Assembly (NCBI GenBank): GCA_021323495.1 | Contig: JAJQJO010000045.1 | Location: 1-14,509 of the forward strand | Reading direction: 5' to 3' | Length of the DNA: 14,509 bases | From: Cellvibrio sp. | GTDB lineage: Bacteria > Pseudomonadota > Gammaproteobacteria > Pseudomonadales > Cellvibrionaceae | Shown here: piece after piece, positions 7,712-12,716 of the stretch | How the letters are laid out: the number at the start of each line of letters is the position of its first letter | Numbering within the stretch: the stretch's first letter is position 1 | The notes under the pieces: model-generated | Databases searched by the model: none | What the model was told of the DNA's origin: nothing | What the model saw: only the letters and a program-made list of their open reading frames with translations | Position numbers and translations under genes: made by a program

Positions 7712-8330
7712 GCACAACAAAATTATTGAAAAACAAATCCGACGCTGGCCCCTTAACCGGTTTGATATCCGCGATGGACGGTACTGCCGCCGCCTCCGCT
7801 GATTTATTCCCGGCCTCTTTTGTTTCATTATGCATTGCAGTCCCGGCACTATCGTCCTTTGCATCAGCATTTTTCACAGCAGTGCCATCGTTAGTTTCAC
7901 TTTTTTTGATAGTTTCCTTTCCATGCGCAGCTTCGCTGTGTTTTTCATCATGCTCATCAACACTGTGCCCTTCTACTTTTAACAGCGCTTTATTGATTTC
8001 CGCCAAGGCATAAACGCGCAAATATTCTTTTCCTTCAGCAGTGCTGATGGCCTCTTCGGTTTGCGCACTCAGGATACTCACAAGGCGATCGCGGATCAGT
8101 GGCAGGTGGTGCATTACTTCAGCGGCATCCTCACCGGTTTCGGTGCGAATTGATAACTCCGCTTTAATAAACCGCGCTTTGCCCGGTCCGCCGTAATTCA
8201 CCACCAACGCAGGCTCCAACGGAATATAATTCACTCCTTCCGCCAGCGCAGGTCCACTACCACTCGCCATCACCGGCAAAGTCGACATCACCCCAAGGAT
8301 GGCAATAAAAAATTTAATACCCGCTTTCAT
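7704..8330 (-). CDS. FliL-like exported protein with a low-complexity insertion
   Basis: 208 residues. The ATG at 8330 is preferred over the upstream in-frame ATG at 8405: GGAG lies five bases before it and it opens into a signal sequence (MKAGIKFFIAILGVMSTLPVMA, cleavage near 22, or an uncleaved anchor). Residues about 33-120 match the FliL periplasmic domain pattern (YIPLEPALVVNYGG, RFIKAELSIRT, LIRDRLVSILS, EGKEYLRVYALAEINKALL). FliL is a single-pass stator-associated flagellar protein, but no flagellar gene is nearby, so a flagellar role is doubtful. Residues about 121-195 are low-complexity, rich in His, Glu, Lys and Ala. The last residues (DLFFNNFVVQK) look like the C-terminal strand FliL proteins normally carry soon after the helix, so the low-complexity stretch appears to interrupt the domain. 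It is divergent from dsbB. Confidence 0.8.
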   Translation of the reverse strand: MKAGIKFFIAILGVMSTLPVMASGSGPALAEGVNYIPLEPALVVNYGGPGKARFIKAELSIRTETGEDAAEVMHHLPLIRDRLVSILSAQTEEAISTAEGKEYLRVYALAEINKALLKVEGHSVDEHDEKHSEAAHGKETIKKSETNDGTAVKNADAKDDSAGTAMHNETKEAGNKSAEAAAVPSIADIKPVKGPASDLFFNNFVVQK

Positions 8331-8566
8331 ACTTACTCCACATACCTGAACTTGCGCAACATTTTGCGCTCCAACTGACGCAATATAGTACATGCTCCAA
8401 AGCATAGACTATCCCGCCCCGGCTACGCAGGGCTTTTACCCCCGCGTTTGCGTAAGGCAGCCCCGGAAATTGCTGGCTCTGATGCAGGCTTATTGCTTAC
8501 CATAACCCACCAAACAAATACCTTGCCTATCAAACTATAAACAATATCCACGCTTAAGGATTTACT

Positions 8567-9064
8567 ATGGTTCCCAGTGTTCGTCAAACCAATCTCATTA
8601 TTTTCTCTACCTGTACTGCGATGATGCTTGCCGCTGCTTACATGGAGCATGTGATGAAAATGATCCCCTGCTCACTTTGTATCACCCAGCGCGGCTTTGT
8701 CATCCTGACCGGCGTAATCGCACTTGCAGCTGCGCTGCATAATCCTGCGCGCACCGGTCACCGAATTTACGCGGTACTGGGCATTGTTAGCCCCCTGCTC
8801 GGCGCCTGTTTTGCTGGTCGCCAACTTTGGCTGCAAAGCTTGCCCGCTGACCAGGTGCCCGCCTGTGGCCCCGGCCTCGCCTACATGTTTGAGGTTTTTC
8901 CATTTATGGAAGCGTTACAACTCTTACTGCAAGGCGACGGCAACTGCGCCCATGTGGATAAAATCCTTGGCCTAAGCCTGGCTGCCTGGACTTTTATTGC
9001 CTTTATTGGCCTTGCCGGCGTGAACCTATACCAACTGCTGCGCAAGCGTGACAAACTGGCTTAG
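8567..9064 (+). CDS. dsbB: Disulfide bond formation protein DsbB
   Basis: Inner-membrane thiol oxidase that reoxidises periplasmic DsbA and passes electrons to quinone. 165 residues (E. coli 176) with four hydrophobic segments at about 8-28, 43-60, 68-88 and 134-156. Both catalytic cysteine pairs are present: C35 and C38 (PCSLC) in the first periplasmic loop and C100 and C127 in the second. R42 just after the first pair matches the quinone-interacting arginine region. The ATG at 8567 follows AAGGA with a 6-nt gap. It precedes algQ/rsd on the same strand with a 134-base gap, as I recall for the Pseudomonas dsbH-algQ pair. Client proteins could include secreted Cys-containing enzymes such as the PL1 lyase here. 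Confidence 0.95.
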   Translation: MVPSVRQTNLIIFSTCTAMMLAAAYMEHVMKMIPCSLCITQRGFVILTGVIALAAALHNPARTGHRIYAVLGIVSPLLGACFAGRQLWLQSLPADQVPACGPGLAYMFEVFPFMEALQLLLQGDGNCAHVDKILGLSLAAWTFIAFIGLAGVNLYQLLRKRDKLA

Positions 9065-9136
9065 GTATCTTGCCCTCGTGGGTGAGATGGCCTATTGTGG
9101 CAAACTCACAACCAACAGCAGTTTGTTTGAATCTCC

Positions 9137-9158
9137 CTGAGGCCTTGTGTAGCCTCAG
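9137..9158. other. Hairpin in the dsbB-algQ gap
   Basis: Perfect 7-bp stem CTGAGGC (9137-9143) and GCCTCAG (9152-9158) with an 8-nt loop, 41 bases before the algQ start. No T-run follows on the plus strand, so it is not a standard terminator. A second, imperfect hairpin (GTGAG with CTCAC, inner GCC with GGC) lies just upstream at about 9080-9110. They could form an mRNA processing or stability element in the algQ leader; this is inference. Confidence 0.35.
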
Positions 9159-9198
9159 TAAAAACAAATTGCGCCAGAACAACGCATAGGATTACCTG

Positions 9199-9663
9199 AT
9201 GTTAGAAAATTGCAAAAGTGCCAAAGAACGCTGGGGCGGTGTGAATGAAATTATTGACCGCTGGTTGGAGGAACGTCAGGCAATGTTAGTGCAGTATTGT
9301 GCACTTAGCGGCTTGGACCAGGATTTGAGTGATTTACAACGTGGCGAAAAATTACGCAGTTTCTGCCAAATTTTAGTGGATTATGTATCAGCCGGCCATT
9401 TTGAAGTCTATGACCAATTAATTAAAGAAGGGCGCGAGTTTGACGATGCCGATGCCCTGCAGGAAGCCAGCAAACTTTACGATACCATCGATACCACCAC
9501 CGAAAAGCTGCTCGACTTTAACGACAAGTATCTGGAAACCGATGACCTCAGTTCGCTCAGTGGTGACCTATCGCAATTAGGCGAAGCGCTCGAAGTGCGC
9601 TTCAGCACTGAAGACCGCCTTATTTCAGTGCTGCATACATCACACAAAGATTTGGTCAGTTAA
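9199..9663 (+). CDS. algQ: Rsd/AlgQ family anti-sigma-70 regulator
   Basis: Cytoplasmic all-helical protein that binds region 4 of the housekeeping sigma factor. E. coli Rsd lowers sigma-70 use in stationary phase, and Pseudomonas AlgQ affects alginate and virulence genes. 154 residues (Rsd 158, AlgQ 160). Family features include the N-terminal KSAKERWGGVNEIIDRWLEERQAML, the stretch LRSFCQILVDYVSAGHFEVYDQL, and the acidic helix KLYDTIDTTTEKLLDFNDKY. The ATG at 9199 follows AGGA with a 7-nt gap. It lies downstream of dsbB and ends 27 bases before a perfect palindromic terminator. The named symbol follows Pseudomonas synteny; rsd would be equally fair. Confidence 0.93.
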   Translation: MLENCKSAKERWGGVNEIIDRWLEERQAMLVQYCALSGLDQDLSDLQRGEKLRSFCQILVDYVSAGHFEVYDQLIKEGREFDDADALQEASKLYDTIDTTTEKLLDFNDKYLETDDLSSLSGDLSQLGEALEVRFSTEDRLISVLHTSHKDLVS

Positions 9664-9690
9664 ACAACCGTTTCACTAACAAAATCAACC

Positions 9691-9724
9691 ATAAAAAAAC
9701 CCGCTCGCGAGCGGGTTTTTTTAT
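9691..9724. terminator. Bidirectional rho-independent terminator (perfect 34-bp palindrome)
   Basis: The core ACCCGCTCG and CGAGCGGGT is flanked by A7 on the left and T7 on the right, and the whole of 9691-9724 is self-complementary. It works equally on either strand and sits between the convergent algQ and FKBP genes. Confidence 0.95.
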
Positions 9725-9726
9725 GC

Positions 9727-9748
9727 ATAAGGTTTTGTTAAACCTTAT
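9727..9748 (-). other. Hairpin covering the FKBP stop codon
   Basis: Perfect 9-bp AT-rich stem ATAAGGTTT (9727-9735) and AAACCTTAT (9740-9748) with a 4-nt loop. The minus-strand TAA (9747-9745) lies inside the stem, and the strong terminator begins three bases further along. It could protect the mRNA 3' end or act as an accessory termination structure; the function is inferred. Confidence 0.5.
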
Positions 9749-10488
9749 TTAGCTTCCGGCGCTGCATCAGCCGCTTTGATTTCCAGCAATTCAACTTCGA
9801 AAACCAACGTGGATGATGGTGGGATTGGACCTTGTCCACCGGCACCATAAGCCAGTTCTGATGGGATTACGATTTCCCACTTGGAACCTTGTGGCATCAA
9901 TTGCAGAGCCTCGGTCCAACCTGGAATTACGCCATCCAACGGGAAAGTTGCGGGTTGGCCGTTTTTGATAGAGCTATCAAATTCAGTACCGTTGATCAGC
10001 TTGCCGACATAGTTAACTGTGACTGTGTCAGTCGCTTTTGGCTTGGCGCCCTTGCCTTCGGTGATTACTTTGTATTGCAGGCCGCTAGCGGTGGTAGTTA
10101 CACCTTCTTTAGCTTTGTTTTCTTCAAGGAATTTTTTACCTTCAGCAATATTGGTTTCGCCTAACTTCTTTTGTTCTTCTTCTTGTTTAGCCATGGCTTT
10201 TTGCTGAACTTCTTGCATGATCTTCTGCATATCTTCTTCGCTGATGCGGGAAGGTTTGCCATCGCGTACATCATTCAGGGCCAACGACAAGGAATCAGGC
10301 TCAATCGTCAAGCCACCATTTTGCAGGTTTTTGCCCAGGTTTTGACCGATGATGTAGTTAGCTTTTTGCTCCAGGGTAGCCAGTTTTGCACTGTCATCAA
10401 CTGGTTTTACTTCTTCTTTTTTGTTGCAGCCGATCAAGCCAGCGGTAGCAGCCATCAGGCCAACAACCAATAAACGTTTGTTAAACAT
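9745..10488 (-). CDS. FKBP-type peptidyl-prolyl isomerase, Mip/FkpA-like lipoprotein
   Basis: Prolyl cis-trans isomerase and chaperone of the cell envelope. 247 residues. The N-terminus is a lipoprotein signal with lipobox LIGC, Cys21 being the acylated residue; Asn at +2 rather than Asp predicts the outer membrane. Residues about 33-130 form the helical Mip/FkpA-type dimerisation arm and long connecting helix (KQEEEQKKLGETNIAEGKKFL). The FKBP domain covers about 150-238 with VNYVGKLINGTEFDSS, GVIPGWTEAL, AYG and LVFEVELLEI. Pocket residues Y160, F170, D171, W191, Y214 and F230 are present, so isomerase activity is expected. The ATG follows AAGG with a 6-nt gap. The gene is convergent with algQ and divergent from the algP-like gene, a linkage I recall from Pseudomonas. 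Confidence 0.93.
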   Translation of the reverse strand: MFNKRLLVVGLMAATAGLIGCNKKEEVKPVDDSAKLATLEQKANYIIGQNLGKNLQNGGLTIEPDSLSLALNDVRDGKPSRISEEDMQKIMQEVQQKAMAKQEEEQKKLGETNIAEGKKFLEENKAKEGVTTTASGLQYKVITEGKGAKPKATDTVTVNYVGKLINGTEFDSSIKNGQPATFPLDGVIPGWTEALQLMPQGSKWEIVIPSELAYGAGGQGPIPPSSTLVFEVELLEIKAADAAPEAK

Positions 10489-10901
10489 AATGCACCTTAT
10501 TAGTAATCATTGATTTGTAATCGTTGTCTGTGTGAAGCAAGCGTGCCGCTCACCTGGTCCTAGCCGACACCTTACTGCGGCGCCCGAGCAGGCGGCAATG
10601 GTATACCAACTACAGCCAAATGTGCGCGTTTTTAGCGCCCGCACAAGTTAAACAGCCAACCAAAGTGTGTACTGCACCCCATTTACCGCCAGGCATCCAA
10701 AGTTCGGCCACGAGAGAACCGATTCAGACTACCGGGTATTCGCAAAGTTCCGGTGGATATCGCCATGCAAAGTACTGACATATCTACCTGCATATGGGCA
10801 TACACATTTTGGCGAGGCACAGCTACAATTCGTCCGAATTGCAACATCAGTTTGCGCTGCCCCCTCGTTAGACTTTTCCCAACTTCACACAGGTATTTTT
10901 T
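10489..10901. other. Divergent intergenic region between the FKBP and AlgP-like genes; no gene seen
   Basis: 413 bases that must hold the promoters for both genes. On the plus strand a reasonable sigma-70 promoter is visible at 10801-10829. On the minus strand TTGCTT (10540-10535) with AT-rich DNA about 15 nt on is a poor candidate for the FKBP gene. Small ORFs here have no ribosome binding site and run into algP out of frame, so none is called. Confidence 0.55.
10801..10829 (+). promoter_or_regulatory. Candidate sigma-70 promoter for the AlgP-like gene
   Basis: TACACA (10801-10806), a 17-nt spacer, then TACAAT (10824-10829), which match the consensus at 4/6 and 5/6 positions. The predicted start near 10836 gives a leader of about 65 nt before the ATG at 10902. 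Confidence 0.4.
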
Positions 10902-11777
10902 ATGGCCGCTCCCAAAACTCCAAAAAATTCAATTGCTGAATTGGAACAAGAAATCGCCAAGCTTAGCGCTGCCCTGGATAAGGCGCGCGCGCAAGAACTT
11001 GCTACAGCAGAAAAAGCAGTGGTTGCCGGACAAAAAGCCCTTGCCAGTGCCAAGAAAAATGTCGCCACGTTGACTGCAAAAGAAAGCAAAACCCCTGCGG
11101 CAAAAACACGCCTGAACCAGGCAAAAAAAGATCTCGCCATGCAAACCAAAGTGGTTGCCAGCGCACGGGCATCATTAGATGCACTGAAAGCAGCACAAGC
11201 AGCGGCTAAAGAAGTTGCCAAAACGGTTGCGATTCAGCTAAAAGAAAAAATCAAAAAGGCGGATAAAACCAAAAAAGCAAAACCGACCAAAACGGAAGTA
11301 GCCAGCAGCACGGCAACCCCCAAGGCCGAAAAAAATACAGCAAAAAAAGTAACCAAAAAAGCAGCTTCTACTGAAACCAAAACTGCTGCAACACCCAAAG
11401 CCGTAAAAACCAAAACTACCAGAGCCCAACCGACACCTGCCACTAAGGCTAGCAAACCTGCAGTAATTTCTGGTCAGCCGGAGACCCAAGTAGCTGAAAC
11501 AAAACAAACTCCGGTAAAAAAAGCTTCGGGGAAAAAAACACCAGTAAAAAAAGTACCGACAGAAAAACCGGCAGCAGAAACTGAAGTCAACGCACCTACC
11601 CCAGTAGCCGTGGTCGATGCGCTTGTTGCTGCACCTGCTGGGGCTGAAACATCGGCGGTTGGTGCGGCACCGGTTGAAACGACTGTTGAGCCGACCACCA
11701 CCGATACCAGCATAGAGTCTCCCGCGCCAGAAACTACCAGACTGCCATTCGACGATGACAAAGGTTCATTGAATTAA
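10902..11777 (+). CDS. algP: AlgP-like (AlgR3) Lys/Ala-rich histone-H1-like protein
   Basis: 291 residues. Residues about 8-118 are Ala/Lys/Glu-rich and look like a long coiled coil (IAELEQEIAKLSAALDKARA onward). Residues about 115-225 are strongly basic with KKA, KKV and TPVKK repeats, resembling eukaryotic histone H1 tails. Residues about 226-291 switch to an acidic Ala/Val/Thr/Pro/Glu tail ending LPFDDDKGSLN. Pseudomonas AlgP, a DNA-binding protein linked to alginate gene expression, has the same coiled-coil-plus-KPAA-tail plan and the same neighbours. The repeats here are less regular than the KPAA arrays, and the acidic tail is a difference. DNA binding is inferred from charge and context. 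The ATG at 10902 follows AGG with an 8-nt gap, and a terminator lies 48 bases past the stop. Confidence 0.72.
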   Translation: MAAPKTPKNSIAELEQEIAKLSAALDKARAQELATAEKAVVAGQKALASAKKNVATLTAKESKTPAAKTRLNQAKKDLAMQTKVVASARASLDALKAAQAAAKEVAKTVAIQLKEKIKKADKTKKAKPTKTEVASSTATPKAEKNTAKKVTKKAASTETKTAATPKAVKTKTTRAQPTPATKASKPAVISGQPETQVAETKQTPVKKASGKKTPVKKVPTEKPAAETEVNAPTPVAVVDALVAAPAGAETSAVGAAPVETTVEPTTTDTSIESPAPETTRLPFDDDKGSLN

Positions 11778-11824
11778 TCATTTTTTTTACAAAGCAACTC
11801 GCTCAGACCAGCGTACGTGACTAC

Positions 11825-11856
11825 ATAAAAAGGGGCACCATGAGTGCCCTTTTTAT
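11825..11856 (+). terminator. Rho-independent terminator after the AlgP-like gene
   Basis: ATAAAAAGGGGCAC (11825-11838) pairs with GTGCCCTTTTTAT (11844-11856) around a 5-nt loop, with one bulged G. It could act on either strand, but only the plus-strand gene needs it. Confidence 0.85.
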
Positions 11857-11925
11857 GACAAAAGGTTCAATCGCTTGCGCATAAACTCCTTCATACTCGA
11901 AACGAGCCATCAACAGGAGGCCATC

Positions 11926-12156
11926 ATGCATATATCCCCTATCGAAATGCCGCAATTATTTGAGCAATTGGGCCTGGATTCCAGCAATTTGGCGATCGCG
12001 CGTTTTGTCAAAAATCATCATTTACCTGCGGGCACCAAATTACAAGCGGCAGACTTTTGGACCAAGTCGCAACGCCAATTTATCAATGACGGCCTGCAAC
12101 AAGATGCCGACTGGTGCGAGGTAATCGATAAGTTAGATGCGCTCCTGCGCCACTGA
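11926..12156 (+). CDS. DUF2789 family small protein
   Basis: 76 residues, function unknown. The sequence fits the DUF2789 pattern of Pseudomonas-like bacteria: LFEQLGLDSSNLAIARFVKNH, then LPAGTKLQAADFWTKSQRQF, then DADWCEVIDKLDALLR. It is cytoplasmic, probably a compact helical protein. The ATG at 11926 is preceded by a textbook AGGAGG (11915-11920) five bases upstream, which rules out the in-frame TTG at 11875 and predicts strong translation. It lies 69 bases beyond the AlgP terminator, so it probably has its own promoter. Its last 24 bases overlap the end of the convergent TIGR02444 gene. Confidence 0.85.
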   Translation: MHISPIEMPQLFEQLGLDSSNLAIARFVKNHHLPAGTKLQAADFWTKSQRQFINDGLQQDADWCEVIDKLDALLRH

Positions 12157-12666
12157 ATCCGGCCTGCTGCCCAGGAGGTGCAGCAATTGCGTAATAACGC
12201 TGTCGGCGACATAAAGTTGTTGCAGGTAAAAACGCACATTGACACCCGGAGGGGAAGAATTGGTATTGGTAATGCCCATGTCGCCCCATGCCTGCACATA
12301 GGACTCCAACCACAACTGCAGTTGTTTTTCCGCCAGCAATTCCGCCTGTTTAATTTGGCTACGCACCAGCTCAATACCGACGTCAGCCACCCCGTATTCA
12401 ACTTTCATCCGGCGACGCAGCTGGCGCAGGGGAACAACATAATGTTCATCCCAGCTATGGATACGCTTTTGTGCGCTGCGCAAATGGCCGATATCCAGTG
12501 TGCAACCACGTTGTTCCAGCCAGGCACACCAGAACAATAGGTTGACATTGACGCCGTGTTCATCTTGCAGGCGTAGGCATAAATCGGCCACATCAGTGCG
12601 TGCGTAATGCAAAAGCGAGAAATCCCATAGACTGAGGGCAGAATGATCGGGTGGCGCAACGGGCAT
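12133..12666 (-). CDS. TIGR02444 (DUF2390) family protein
   Basis: 177 residues, function unknown. The N-terminal LSLWDFSLLHYARTDVADLCLRLQDEHGVNVNLLFWCAWLE is the family hallmark. There is no signal peptide, and the predicted fold is mostly helical. The ATG at 12666 has only a weak Shine-Dalgarno (GCGGA about 8 nt away). It is divergent from yheS with 50 bases between the starts, an arrangement I recall from Pseudomonas. Its stop lies within the DUF2789 gene on the opposite strand. No terminator is visible for it inside the neighbouring gene, so its transcript may run antisense through the DUF2789 coding region. Confidence 0.85.
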   Translation of the reverse strand: MPVAPPDHSALSLWDFSLLHYARTDVADLCLRLQDEHGVNVNLLFWCAWLEQRGCTLDIGHLRSAQKRIHSWDEHYVVPLRQLRRRMKVEYGVADVGIELVRSQIKQAELLAEKQLQLWLESYVQAWGDMGITNTNSSPPGVNVRFYLQQLYVADSVITQLLHLLGSRPDSVAQERI

Positions 12667-12700
12667 AACAAAATCCGCTAGCAGGGGTTTGGGACAAGTC

Positions 12701-12709
12701 TGCTAGAAT
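12701..12709 (+). promoter_or_regulatory. Extended -10 promoter of yheS
   Basis: TGCTAGAAT: a TGn extension plus TAGAAT, 5/6 of the -10 consensus, with no good -35. Initiation 6-8 bases downstream falls at about 12716, next to the A of the ATG at 12717, predicting a leaderless or near-leaderless transcript. Confidence 0.5.
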
Positions 12710-12716
12710 GCGCGCC

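Noticed and set aside
8423..8650. 75-codon minus-strand frame between the FliL-like gene and dsbB
   Set aside because: It overlaps the dsbB start, no ribosome binding site was seen and no domain was recognised.
10667..10939. 90-codon plus-strand frame in the FKBP-algP gap
   Set aside because: No Shine-Dalgarno, unusual composition, and it runs out of frame into the algP start; more likely promoter DNA.
12178..12540. 120-codon plus-strand frame
   Set aside because: It is antisense to the TIGR02444 gene, whose family motif is clear on the minus strand.
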